From a virus: a DNA stretch of 46,619 nt. Positions 21,668 to 29,272 of the stretch are shown piece by piece. How positions within the stretch are numbered: the first letter of the stretch is position 1; every line of letters starts with the position of its first letter. A program made the position numbers and the translations under genes. The stretch is from IMG/VR virus record IMGVR_UViG_3300020443_000001, positions 1 through 46,619 of that record; one strand, given 5' to 3'. The notes under the pieces are model-generated. The model worked only from the letters and a program-made list of their open reading frames with translations, was not told the DNA's origin and did not search any database.

Positions 21668-21880
21668 ATGGAAGTTGTTTTTATTCTCGTGCTGATGTCG
21701 TCGGGCGTCGCAATGTGGGCGTCAACCATGGGTCGCAAGCCCGTTGTTTTCTTCATGGTGTCGTTGGTTTTCAGCCCTGTCGTCGGGTTGATCGCTCTTC
21801 TGATCGCGGGTAAGACCCTCGAACAAAAGGCGCAGGACCAAGTTGACATGGAACGCCTGATGGCAGATCGGAAGCTGTGA
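21668..21880 (+). CDS. small membrane protein
   Basis: A 70-residue protein with two predicted membrane segments, residues 3-18 (VVFILVLMSSGVAMWA) and 24-47 (PVVFFMVSLVFSPVVGLIALLIAG), and a charged cytoplasmic C-terminus. AAGGAA precedes the ATG. Found among early genes and far from the lysis cassette, it may modify the host membrane, for example in superinfection exclusion. That role is only a suggestion. Confidence 0.7.
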   Translation: MEVVFILVLMSSGVAMWASTMGRKPVVFFMVSLVFSPVVGLIALLIAGKTLEQKAQDQVDMERLMADRKL

Positions 21881-21882
21881 AC

Positions 21883-22044
21883 ATGGCACAAGAAAAACGC
21901 CTGACCCGCGCACAAAAAATCCTGCTTAGCCAAGTCAAAGAAGGTCGTCGTCTGAAAGAATTTGACCAGAGCGACGCGAAGGAACTTGAAAAGCGCGGGC
22001 TGATTCGTAAGAACCACAGCAAGGGCTGGGAGGTGGTCAAATGA
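21883..22044 (+). CDS. 53-residue small DNA-binding-like protein
   Basis: A short basic protein from ATG 21883. The pattern is helix (TRAQKILLSQVKEGRRL), helix (DQSDAKELEKRGLI), short wing (RKNHSKGWEVVK), as in a minimal winged-helix unit. Its stop overlaps the ATG of the WYL-like gene (AAATGA), and the pairing of a small helical module with a WYL-like module suggests that the two may act together. No family is recognised with certainty. Confidence 0.55.
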   Translation: MAQEKRLTRAQKILLSQVKEGRRLKEFDQSDAKELEKRGLIRKNHSKGWEVVK

Positions 22045-22334
22045 AGCTCGTTTCTGCAAACATGATGGAGGAAGCTAACAAGCAAATTGCCCTCCAGACC
22101 AACACCACCATAGAAGTGGACTACACGAACTGGCGGGGCGTCAAGTCCAAGCGCAGAATCCACGCCATCCGGTTTGAAAGAAAATCGACGGAGTGGCATC
22201 CGGAGGAATGCGTCATGCTGTTGGCTTTCGACTTCGATAAGGACGCCTACAGGGATTTTAAAATCGTGGACTTTGACCGCGGCACACTTTCGTCTCGCCG
22301 TATGACGTCAGAAGAGGCGCTGCAGCTGCTATGA
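22041..22334 (+). CDS. stand-alone WYL-like domain protein
   Basis: A 97-residue protein. The order IEVDYTNWRGVKSKRRIHAIRFE, then STEWHPEECVMLLAFDFDK, then YRDFKIVDF follows the WYL sensor domain pattern (I-x-Y-x-N-x-x-G...R-x-I/V-x-P/A-x-R...W-H-P-E-x-x-x-L-L-A-x-D-x-D-K...R-D-F). The W-H-P-E form is common in alphaproteobacteria. WYL domains bind nucleotides or nucleic acid and often control transcription factors. Here no DNA-binding domain is fused; the 53-residue gene upstream is coupled to it. It may be a regulator responding to nucleotides, which is of interest beside a Z-nucleotide pathway. Confidence 0.65.
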   Translation: MKLVSANMMEEANKQIALQTNTTIEVDYTNWRGVKSKRRIHAIRFERKSTEWHPEECVMLLAFDFDKDAYRDFKIVDFDRGTLSSRRMTSEEALQLL

Positions 22335-22618
22335 GCGACCTCGAAAAGGAATTCCCACTGCACCCCATGAAAGAATTTACGGGTAACCGACACCTTAAGC
22401 TGGGGGGCCGCAGGTTCATTGTAAAGTTCCGGAGGGGTCAAGCGATGTCCGTGAGGGAGCGCGTTCTTGAGAACGAGGGCGAGCCATGGGAAGCCTTTGC
22501 CGAGAAGTCACGGTGGCACCATTCAAAGCCCCTAGGCGGGCCTAACACGCTGTATCGGCGCGTCATAAGGATGGTGCGGAAGAGAGACGGCATACCAGAC
22601 AATGGAGAGGACAACTAG
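22331..22618 (+). CDS. basic protein of unknown function
   Basis: A 95-residue protein whose ATG overlaps the WYL-like gene stop. It is rich in Arg and Lys (FIVKFRRGQAMSVRERVLENE, TLYRRVIRMVRKRDG), with a short acidic C-terminus. Basic character and coupling to a regulator-like gene fit a nucleic acid binder. No family is recognised. Confidence 0.6.
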   Translation: MSDLEKEFPLHPMKEFTGNRHLKLGGRRFIVKFRRGQAMSVRERVLENEGEPWEAFAEKSRWHHSKPLGGPNTLYRRVIRMVRKRDGIPDNGEDN

Positions 22619-22700
22619 ATGTTAGTATTCCAAACACTTTGTTTTTCGGGTATGTACCCAACAAAAACCAGCGTAGACGCGCTTCAAAGAGGAGACAGAA

Positions 22701-23072
22701 ATGAGGTTGTATTTGATCAGGAGGGTTTCGGACGCCAAGTTCCTCAGAAAGATCGAGGGCCACTATTCCGCCCACACGGGTCAAGACAAGAACTGTTGGT
22801 CAGATATACCCGCGTATATGCTTAGGACGCCCGATGGTGTGGCAGCAAATCTGCGCAAGCTGTGTTCTACGCCTTATTACGAGGGGGACTATGTCAATTA
22901 TGGTCGCGAGTTGCAGTGGAAAGATTTTGACGCCAACAAAATGGGCGACCTAGAAATTGTATGTATGAACGTGGACATCGTGTCAATGATAGCCACGCCA
23001 GCAAAAGAATTTATACAAATTGATGCTGTGGAGAACTACCCCCTGACGCGGCTTGAACGACAAGGACATTGA
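22701..23072 (+). CDS. protein of unknown function
   Basis: A 123-residue protein with GAGGAGACAGAA before its ATG. It opens with a strand (MRLYLIRRVSDAKFLRKIEG) and continues with KNCWSDIPAYMLRTPDGVAANLRKLC, a pattern suggesting a compact alpha/beta fold, then ends with MGDLEIVCMNVDIVSM. No catalytic motif is seen. Promoter P8 begins inside its last codons. Confidence 0.65.
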   Translation: MRLYLIRRVSDAKFLRKIEGHYSAHTGQDKNCWSDIPAYMLRTPDGVAANLRKLCSTPYYEGDYVNYGRELQWKDFDANKMGDLEIVCMNVDIVSMIATPAKEFIQIDAVENYPLTRLERQGH

Positions 23073-23097
23073 CACGCCGCTAACGACGTGATATCAT
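23069..23097 (+). promoter_or_regulatory. early promoter P8
   Basis: TTGACA (23069-23074), 17-base spacer, TATCAT (23092-23097), then the CGAATCATAGGAGACAGAT leader for the gene at 23130. Confidence 0.8.
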
Positions 23098-23129
23098 GGT
23101 ATTAGACAGACGAATCATAGGAGACAGAT

Positions 23130-24191
23130 ATGCTAGTATTCCATACGCCCACTTTGATACCCATCGAGGGCTTTACGACGTTCGGTCTGAACGCAAAGCC
23201 TAACGTGAAAACGCCCATCGGGTTCTTTGGCACAGGCCTTAAGTACGCCGTGGCCATCACTTTAAGACTAGGTGGTACCTTTTATTTGTACATCGGATCA
23301 GATTTGTACGAGTTCTACACCAGCAAGGGCGAGTTCCGAGGCAAGGAGTTCAGTTTCGTAAGAATGCGGAAGCAAACGCGCCTAGGTAAGTGGGGCCGCA
23401 GTGTCAAACTGCCCTTCACTTTGGAACTCGGCAAGAACTGGGAACCTTGGATGGCCGTGCGGGAATTGGAGTCCAACACGAGAGACGAAAATGGGGCGAG
23501 TTGCGTGACTATAGACGGGATGGATCGAGTTACGGACCACTACGTAAGCAGCAAATCTACAACCATTCTGATCGACTGCCCCGACATGGAAGACGCCTAC
23601 GACGATGGCAGCATATTCTTGGAGACCGAAGGGCGCAAGCCACTTGAGACCGAGAGCAAGTACGTCGAAATCTACGAGGGCGAGTCTCCTTACGTGTACA
23701 TGAACGGCATCCGCGTGTTCACGCCGAACAAGCCCTGCGCTATGACGTACAACATCACCCAGCCTCTAGAACTGACCGAGGATCGCACCCCGAAGCACAC
23801 GTTCATGATGAACTACTACATCCTAGACGCGCTGCGTCGTATGAACAACGAGAAGGCACTAAAAGGCCTTTTCAAGCTGGAGGATGGTAAGAGGTTCGAA
23901 ACATCACTAGACTTCGACGACGAGGCTTCCGAAAGGCCTAGTTCAACGTTCGTGAGCGTGTTGAGTGAAACAATAGACGGCGGTGAGGGGGTGTTCTCTC
24001 GTGCGGCGACGTATCATAAGGAGTCGGGCAAAATAAATATGGACGCTTCTCAGTCCGTAGTTTTAACTGTTCAAGACTGGGTGGACATAGCCAACTCCCG
24101 ACAGATTTCGGAAGTCCACCGAGAGGCCATTGTGCAAAAACTGGAAGAAAAGTACGACGACTTGACGTCGATCGGCTTAGTGCTTAGATAA
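23130..24191 (+). CDS. candidate GHKL-type ATP-binding protein
   Basis: A 353-residue protein, the largest of the unknown early genes. Near residues 29-45 it has TPIGFFGTGLKYAVAIT, resembling the G-x-x-G-x-G-L-K motif of GHKL ATPases (Hsp90, MutL, histidine kinases), where it forms the ATP lid. An N-box is not clear. Later parts include a SSKSTTILIDCPDMED strand, VYMNGIRVF and a helical region. It has its own promoter and is followed by a DNA-binding-like gene. The ATPase call is tentative; it could also be an unrelated fold. Confidence 0.5.
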   Translation: MLVFHTPTLIPIEGFTTFGLNAKPNVKTPIGFFGTGLKYAVAITLRLGGTFYLYIGSDLYEFYTSKGEFRGKEFSFVRMRKQTRLGKWGRSVKLPFTLELGKNWEPWMAVRELESNTRDENGASCVTIDGMDRVTDHYVSSKSTTILIDCPDMEDAYDDGSIFLETEGRKPLETESKYVEIYEGESPYVYMNGIRVFTPNKPCAMTYNITQPLELTEDRTPKHTFMMNYYILDALRRMNNEKALKGLFKLEDGKRFETSLDFDDEASERPSSTFVSVLSETIDGGEGVFSRAATYHKESGKINMDASQSVVLTVQDWVDIANSRQISEVHREAIVQKLEEKYDDLTSIGLVLR

Positions 24192-24201
24192 GGAGACAAG
24201 C

Positions 24202-24561
24202 ATGGCGAGACAATTGATGAGAGTGAGAGTTCGCGGAGTGGTGTACGAAAGCGCCAAAGTAGCGGCGCAAGAACTGGGTGTAAACGAAAGCACCCTGCGC
24301 GTAAAAATTTGGAACGGGACCGAGGACGAAATCGGCCTGCGCGAAAAACCTGGTTTCATCCCTAAGCCGCGCAACCGTAAGCGGCTGGAGATAGCTGGCG
24401 TGACGTATTTTAGCCATCAGGACGCTAGCGCTGCCCTTGGCCGCAGTAAACACTACGTGTCGGGAGCGTACCGCCTGAAAGACGAGCGCCCAAAGCGTTG
24501 GGAACATGTGGTAAAACAGTTCCAAGAACTCCACGCAAGCACAGGCCATATTGACACGTGA
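24202..24561 (+). CDS. tandem NUMOD-like DNA-binding protein
   Basis: A 119-residue protein built from two copies of one module: VRGVVYESAKVAAQELGVNE (about residues 9-30) and IAGVTYFSHQDASAALGRSK (about 62-84). The pattern V-x-G-V-x-Y-x-S-x-x-x-A-A-x-x-L-G-x-S/N is that of NUMOD-type or intron-endonuclease-associated helix-turn-helix modules. Here no nuclease is attached, so it is more likely a sequence-specific DNA-binding protein, perhaps a regulator. AAGGAGACAAGC precedes the ATG. The -35 of promoter P9 overlaps its end. Confidence 0.65.
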   Translation: MARQLMRVRVRGVVYESAKVAAQELGVNESTLRVKIWNGTEDEIGLREKPGFIPKPRNRKRLEIAGVTYFSHQDASAALGRSKHYVSGAYRLKDERPKRWEHVVKQFQELHASTGHIDT

Positions 24562-24579
24562 TTCACGGCGTGGTATAGT
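24551..24579 (+). promoter_or_regulatory. early promoter P9
   Basis: TTGACA (24551-24556), 17-base spacer, TATAGT (24574-24579), then ACACACCATCAGGAGACAGAC before ATG 24612. It is the last cassette before the replication and Z genes, which have no promoter that I can see of their own. Confidence 0.8.
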
Positions 24580-24611
24580 ACGAATCGCAGACACACCATC
24601 AGGAGACAGAC

Positions 24612-25145
24612 ATGACTAGCACGTTAAGCCCGACAATCCAACAACAATTTGCGGACCTCGAAGCCGCCATCGAACAGCTGTCAATCGCCGTGGGCGCGGT
24701 GGAACAGACTGGCTCTAAAATGAGCGACAAGAAGTCCGAACCCCTCAGCAACCTCGCAGAGTTCTACTTCACCGTGGTCGGCCTCCATGAAAAGGCGGAT
24801 AAGGCGGTAAAACGCGCTTACCACCTCAAAGAGCGCTACAACAAAGGCGTGATCCCGCAGCGTATGGTGGAAGACAACGTGGACGGTCTTCGGGTCCCCA
24901 GCATCGCCCGCAGCTTCTCCGTCGTGAAGAAGACGTCGGCGTCTTTCGTCGACAAAGAAAAGGGCTTCAAATGGTTGCGCGAGACGGGCCAAGGTGATAT
25001 GATCCAAGAGACCGTGAACGCGGGTACCCTCGCTTCGTTCTGCCGCAATATGCTGCTGGACCAAGGCATGGAGCCGCCGGAAGACATCATCAAGATGAAC
25101 ACCTACGACACCACGTCGATGGTCAAGTATCGGCCCAAGGACTAA
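24612..25145 (+). CDS. replication-region protein of unknown function
   Basis: A 177-residue protein. N-terminal helices (IQQQFADLEAAIEQLSIAVG, LSNLAEFYFTVVGLHEKADKAVKRAYHLK) lead to a C-terminal domain with VPSIARSFSVVKKTSASFVDK, GFKWLRETGQGDMIQETVNAGTLASFC and MEPPEDIIKMNTYDTTSMVKYRPK. Proteins of this form are common next to phage ssDNA-binding proteins and polymerases. Promoter P9 and the adjacent candidate SSB suggest a replication or recombination accessory role, but no activity can be named. Confidence 0.65.
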   Translation: MTSTLSPTIQQQFADLEAAIEQLSIAVGAVEQTGSKMSDKKSEPLSNLAEFYFTVVGLHEKADKAVKRAYHLKERYNKGVIPQRMVEDNVDGLRVPSIARSFSVVKKTSASFVDKEKGFKWLRETGQGDMIQETVNAGTLASFCRNMLLDQGMEPPEDIIKMNTYDTTSMVKYRPKD

Positions 25146-25214
25146 GCAATTCTGGTGTGGGCATTCCAGCAGTGCCCCATCCAGAGTCGCTAATGGCTCT
25201 TAATGGAGAAAATC

Positions 25215-26060
25215 ATGACAAAAGACTTACCAGCTGAAATCAGCACACCAAAGAACGACGACCTGCCAGCATACCTGCAGGGCAACACTTACGATGTCCA
25301 AGACGACAACTTTGACTCGTCTGATGTGGTGCTGCCGCGCATTAAGCTGCTACAGGGTATTAGCCCCGAGATTGAGCAGTTTGAAGCCGCAAAAATCGGC
25401 TGTTTCTGGCACTCTGGCGCGGATAAAAACCTTGGCGACGAAATCGAATTCGTCATCGCGGACCGCCGCAAAAAGTATCTCCTTTCGGCCCCTCTGGAAG
25501 ATGGTCAAGGCATCCTTGCCCGTGCGGACGACGCGAAAAAATGGGACCAGACTGGCGAGTGGCAAGTCAAGCTGAAAGGCGTCAAAAAACCTGTTACGTG
25601 GAAGATCACGGACCTCGAAGTCGCAAAATCCGGCGTCGTGGACTGGGGCAGCAGCAACCCCGAAGACGAAGACAGCAGCCCCGCCGCCACTTTGTTCTAC
25701 GATTATCTGGTGTTCTTGCCTGAGCACCTCGATCTGGGTCCTGCGATCATTTCGTTGTCCCGTTCCTCCATTCGCAAGGCCAAAAAGGGCCTGAATGACA
25801 AGATCGAAATGCACCGCTCTAACGGTCGCCCGATGCAAGCCGCCAAGTTCAAGGCGTCTTCGGTAAGCGAAAGCTCCCCAAGCGGTGACTTCAAGAACTG
25901 GCAATTCATGTCGGCGGGCTTCAACACCGACGAAGACCTGTTCAACACTGCGCGTGAACACATCGGCGCACTGCAGACTGTCCGGATTGGCGACGAAGCA
26001 GACACAGACGACGGTTCTGCTGCTGGTGGCACCGTGGACGACGGTAAGGGCGACTTCTAA
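25215..26060 (+). CDS. candidate single-stranded DNA-binding protein
   Basis: A 281-residue protein started at ATG 25215, which has GGAG six bases upstream; the ATG at 25203 overlaps that site and is less likely. The body is beta-rich and the last residues, VDDGKGDF, are acidic and end in Phe, as in bacterial and phage SSB tails that recruit partners. The gene lies between a replication accessory gene and the DNA polymerase. It has no classical OB-fold motif that I can identify by eye, so the call depends on tail, size and position. Confidence 0.5.
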   Translation: MTKDLPAEISTPKNDDLPAYLQGNTYDVQDDNFDSSDVVLPRIKLLQGISPEIEQFEAAKIGCFWHSGADKNLGDEIEFVIADRRKKYLLSAPLEDGQGILARADDAKKWDQTGEWQVKLKGVKKPVTWKITDLEVAKSGVVDWGSSNPEDEDSSPAATLFYDYLVFLPEHLDLGPAIISLSRSSIRKAKKGLNDKIEMHRSNGRPMQAAKFKASSVSESSPSGDFKNWQFMSAGFNTDEDLFNTAREHIGALQTVRIGDEADTDDGSAAGGTVDDGKGDF

Positions 26061-26197
26061 GCCCCTTCGATGCAGCGGGACCACTTTCTGTAGGGTAGCG
26101 TTTAATTACCGCCCCTTGGTCATATAAGTGGGAACACACCTGAGCAAACGGCCAAAGCCAGTGTCAAAACTGCTCACGTAATTAAGAGGGTAAAGCG

Positions 26198-26413
26198 ATG
26201 CGCCGAGTTGAATACGTGGGGCCACTGGAGCCATTGAGGGGCAAAAGGGCCATAGCCCAAGACGGCCCTTTTAGAGTTCAGTTTGATGGGTATGAAGACG
26301 AATGGCGATCACCTGCCGAGCACCGACTTCGCCACCCTGAAACAGGCGCGTATCTGGGCCTGAACTGGCACGTGATGCCCGAAGGACACTTCAAGGCCTT
26401 AGAGGATAACTAA
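26198..26413 (+). CDS. small SH3/KOW-like protein of unknown function
   Basis: A 71-residue protein of strand pattern VEYVGPLEPLRGKRAIAQDGPFRVQFDGYEDEWRSPAEHRL, like a small SH3-like barrel with a conserved G-x-R/K-x-x-A-x-x-x-x-P-x-x-V-x-F/D arrangement. Its stop (TAA) overlaps the ATG of the DNA polymerase by one base, and similar small barrel proteins often accompany phage polymerases. No function is established. Confidence 0.55.
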   Translation: MRRVEYVGPLEPLRGKRAIAQDGPFRVQFDGYEDEWRSPAEHRLRHPETGAYLGLNWHVMPEGHFKALEDN

Positions 26414-28287
26414 TGGATCATACTGAAATCGACGTGGCGGAAAACGCCGAACGAGCGCTGCGAATGGTGCGCGAGGCCAAGGAGGTCACGTACGACACCG
26501 AGACGACTGGTCTGGACTGGCGGGTACACTCCCCCGTGGGGTACGTGGTGGGCGCGCCGTCCCGTGAGCTATATATATCCCCCGCAGATGTGGTGTATGT
26601 ACCCGTACGCCACGGGGGCGGCGGGAATCTACTAGGCGGGCGTCCCATGACCAGCGCCACCGAGGGATTCCAGCAGCACGAGTTTGAGGTGCAACTGGCG
26701 CGGGCTTTCGATTACCGGAACCAGCAGCCTCAGTTGGGCCGCACTGTTGGTCACCACATGAAATTTGACGTCCACATGTCCCGCAATGCAGGGATTAACA
26801 TGGGCCGCAAACTGGCCTGTTCTCAAAATATGGCCGCGATGGCCGACGAATATGCCCGCAAGTACGGGCTGGAGGTGACAGCCGACAGGCTTGGAGTTAC
26901 GGCCAAGAAAGCCCAACCAATGTACGACCACCTAGCGGCTACTTTCGGCGGAGTGGCAACACACAAAATCATGTCGCGTTTCTGGGAACTGAGCGGGACT
27001 GATCCGGTGGCGTATGACTATGCCACGGGCGACGGCGTTTCCACTATGGAGGTTTATTGGAAGCTAGACCAACAGCTGCGCGAAGAGAATATGGAAGTCG
27101 TGCGCGACCTCGAAAACGACCTGATCTGGACTGTGTTTCGGATGGAGCGCCGTGGCATCAAGGTTGACATGGACGAGATTGAGGCGCTGCGGTTCGCTAC
27201 CGAGGGCAAGATTTCCCGACTAATGGGGGAACTGCCCGTGGGCTTTAACCCTAGGTCACCGCTGCAAATGCGGGCCTTGATGGAAGAACACGGCCACACG
27301 GACTGGCCCCTAACTGACAAAGGGTCGCCTTCGTTCACCGAACGCTTCTTGAAGACCAACGAAATTGGCCGGACTGTCATTGAAATCCGACAGATGGGCA
27401 ACTTGATCAACTCGTTCATCAACCCGTTGGCCGAGCGCCACATCCACAAGGGCCGAGTTCACGCTACGTTGAACCAGCTTAAGAGCGACGACAAGGGCAC
27501 AATCTCTGGCCGTTTCTCGTGTTCTGACCCCAACCTGCAGCAGGTCCCTAAGCGCAATAAGGAACTGGCTAAGCCCTTCCGTCGCCTTTTCGTTGTGGAC
27601 GGCCCTGAATGGGTGTTCTGGGAGCGCGACTACTCCCAATGTGAGCCGCGCCTTTTCGCCCACTACGCTCAAGACGAGAACTTGCTCAAGGGTTACAACG
27701 CTACGCCCTTCCGCGACGCTCACCAAGTTGTTGCTGACCTGCTGGACGTAGAACGCGACCCTACGGCGAAGCGAATGAACATGGGCATCTTTACGGGGAT
27801 GCAACCTAAGTCGTTTGCGGGCCACATGGGTTGGAGCGTCGAAAAAGCCACAGTAGCGCACCGGAAGTGGTTCAGTGAGTTCCCCGCCATTCGGGAGTTC
27901 CAAGATCGAGCGAAAGCGCGGCTAAAGAACAAAGGGTTCGTGTACACCCTTCTCGGTCGCCGTTGCCGATTAGAACACCCTCGCTTCGCGTACCGTGGCA
28001 CGTCCAAGGTCATTCAGGGGGGTAACGCCGACATCGTTAAGTACAAGCTGTTGCAGGCAGACCGACTGTGCGAAGACAACGGGGATATCGTGCAGGTCAA
28101 TATGACGGTACACGATTCCTTCAATGGCCAGTACCAGAACACGCCGGAAGCCAAGGCACTGTTCGACAGAATGGTGGCCGAAATGGAGGATGTGGTGTCC
28201 GAGCCGTTTAATCTGTCGGTCCCCTTCTTGCTGGAGGGCACTGAAGGCAAGAACTGGTCCGAGGCAACCTACGGGGTGGATGAATAA
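26413..28287 (+). CDS. dpoZ: family A DNA polymerase with 3'-5' exonuclease (DpoZ type)
   Basis: A 624-residue polymerase. The exonuclease domain has D-x-E (YDTETTGL, residues 27-33), HHMKFDVH as Exo II and YDYATGDGVST as Exo III. The polymerase domain has motif A DYSQCEPR (Asp 406, Glu retained), motif B RDPTAKRMNMGIFTG (residues 448-462) and motif C VHDS (residues 566-569). Motif B differs from T7/Klenow: the position of Klenow F762 is Met and of Y766 is Thr. Motif C has Ser where Glu is standard. DpoZ enzymes are known to work with 2-aminoadenine and are neighbours of purZ in Z-siphophages. It copies the genome with dZTP in place of dATP. Confidence 0.85.
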   Translation: MDHTEIDVAENAERALRMVREAKEVTYDTETTGLDWRVHSPVGYVVGAPSRELYISPADVVYVPVRHGGGGNLLGGRPMTSATEGFQQHEFEVQLARAFDYRNQQPQLGRTVGHHMKFDVHMSRNAGINMGRKLACSQNMAAMADEYARKYGLEVTADRLGVTAKKAQPMYDHLAATFGGVATHKIMSRFWELSGTDPVAYDYATGDGVSTMEVYWKLDQQLREENMEVVRDLENDLIWTVFRMERRGIKVDMDEIEALRFATEGKISRLMGELPVGFNPRSPLQMRALMEEHGHTDWPLTDKGSPSFTERFLKTNEIGRTVIEIRQMGNLINSFINPLAERHIHKGRVHATLNQLKSDDKGTISGRFSCSDPNLQQVPKRNKELAKPFRRLFVVDGPEWVFWERDYSQCEPRLFAHYAQDENLLKGYNATPFRDAHQVVADLLDVERDPTAKRMNMGIFTGMQPKSFAGHMGWSVEKATVAHRKWFSEFPAIREFQDRAKARLKNKGFVYTLLGRRCRLEHPRFAYRGTSKVIQGGNADIVKYKLLQADRLCEDNGDIVQVNMTVHDSFNGQYQNTPEAKALFDRMVAEMEDVVSEPFNLSVPFLLEGTEGKNWSEATYGVDE

Positions 28288-28521
28288 ATGGCCACTTTCG
28301 AGGGACGCATTCAAATGACGGGGGGCGCAGCGCTGCTGTTTGAGGGCCACTATTGGCACGGCAGCGTTTGGTTCCCTCTGTCGCAAGTCCGCATCGAGGA
28401 CGACAACCTAGACACAGGCACCGTGGTTATACACATCGCGGATTGGTTGTGTAAAAAGCGCGGTCTGTTGGAATTCACGCAGTACCAAAGCGACGAACTG
28501 GAGGCGATGAACGGGATATGA
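28288..28521 (+). CDS. small protein of unknown function
   Basis: A 77-residue beta-rich protein that starts immediately after the polymerase stop. The order GGAALLFEGHYWHGSVWFPLSQVRIE, then TGTVVIHIADWLCKKRGL resembles small OB- or SH3-like proteins seen next to replication genes in related phages. The tryptophan-rich barrel could bind nucleic acid. Its stop overlaps the following nuclease start by four bases. No activity is known to me. Confidence 0.6.
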   Translation: MATFEGRIQMTGGAALLFEGHYWHGSVWFPLSQVRIEDDNLDTGTVVIHIADWLCKKRGLLEFTQYQSDELEAMNGI

Positions 28522-28949
28522 AGAAGAGCAAGCAAAAGGAACTATTGTTCCAAAAACACATCATCGACAGCTACGTGAATTGCGGGGGATACGCACACAA
28601 ATGGGCCACGGAGTTGTCCGTGGGCAACCCCGACCTTGTGGCGTCACTGCCCAATTTTGGGTGTCACCTTGTGGAGGTGAAGCACAGACCCGACTGGACG
28701 GAGCGCAAGTACAAGAACCCGCTCAACGACAAGCAGGTTCAGCAAGCCCGCCGTTACATCGAAGCGGGTGGCATCGCCCTATCAATGGTGGTGGTAGGGA
28801 AAGGGTCGCGGGCGATCGATAGCAAGCTGTACATTTTCAGCTCCTTGGAAGAGCAGATTGATCTTTCGCTGGCGATGCACGTGGATTATGTCCCGTCCAA
28901 AAAGTTTAACGTAGACGCTCTTATGCGCAACAGAGGATTCCGAGTATGA
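28518..28949 (+). CDS. VRR-NUC type nuclease
   Basis: A 143-residue nuclease of the PD-(D/E)xK superfamily. The active site is VGNPDLVASLP with Asp, then the strand HLVEVKH with Glu and Lys, and KNPLNDKQVQQARRYIEAGG with the conserved Gln. This is the layout of VRR-NUC proteins, which cut branched or flap DNA and serve as junction resolvases in phages. It starts with an ATGA overlap and lies between polymerase and purZ, so it likely resolves replication or packaging intermediates. Confidence 0.75.
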   Translation: MKKSKQKELLFQKHIIDSYVNCGGYAHKWATELSVGNPDLVASLPNFGCHLVEVKHRPDWTERKYKNPLNDKQVQQARRYIEAGGIALSMVVVGKGSRAIDSKLYIFSSLEEQIDLSLAMHVDYVPSKKFNVDALMRNRGFRV

Positions 28950-29272
28950 CCAGAAACGTAGATAATATCGTTGAAGAGCGCGGGTCGCGCTACGGCGACT
29001 TCGCAGATCAAGCCCTGCTGATCGAGCGGCTCAACGGGCTTCAACACGCTGAAATGGTGGGCAACCCTCAGTACGATGAACTGGACGAGAAAGAACAGGC
29101 CATCGTCTCGTACACCCTCACGATGGTGAACATGAAAATAGCCCGCATTGTTCAAGGCGACCCGACGTACGACGACAATTGGGTTGATATCGAGGGTTAC
29201 GTTAAGCGCGCTCGCGAGAAACTCGAAGAACACGCAGAAATGAGAAACAACAAACTAGGAGCAGCATCGTGA
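28946..29272 (+). CDS. DUF6378-like helical protein
   Basis: A 108-residue all-helical protein. Its RGSRYGDFADQA start, the KEQAIVSYTLTMVNMKIARIVQGDPTYDDNWVDIEGY core with K-x-A-R-I and D-x-W-x-D-I-x-G-Y, follow the DUF6378 pattern common in phages near nucleotide genes and loosely related to MazG-type proteins. It overlaps the upstream stop by four bases and its stop overlaps the purZ GTG. A role in nucleotide pools is likely by context, but no reaction is established. Confidence 0.65.
   Translation: MTRNVDNIVEERGSRYGDFADQALLIERLNGLQHAEMVGNPQYDELDEKEQAIVSYTLTMVNMKIARIVQGDPTYDDNWVDIEGYVKRAREKLEEHAEMRNNKLGAAS

Noticed and set aside
22619-22825. 68-codon frame starting MLVFQT before the 22701 gene
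   Set aside because: It overlaps the start of the well-supported 22701 gene by 125 bases. Its first 17 bases resemble the start of the 23130 gene (MLVFHT), which may be a small relic of duplication, but the rest does not match.
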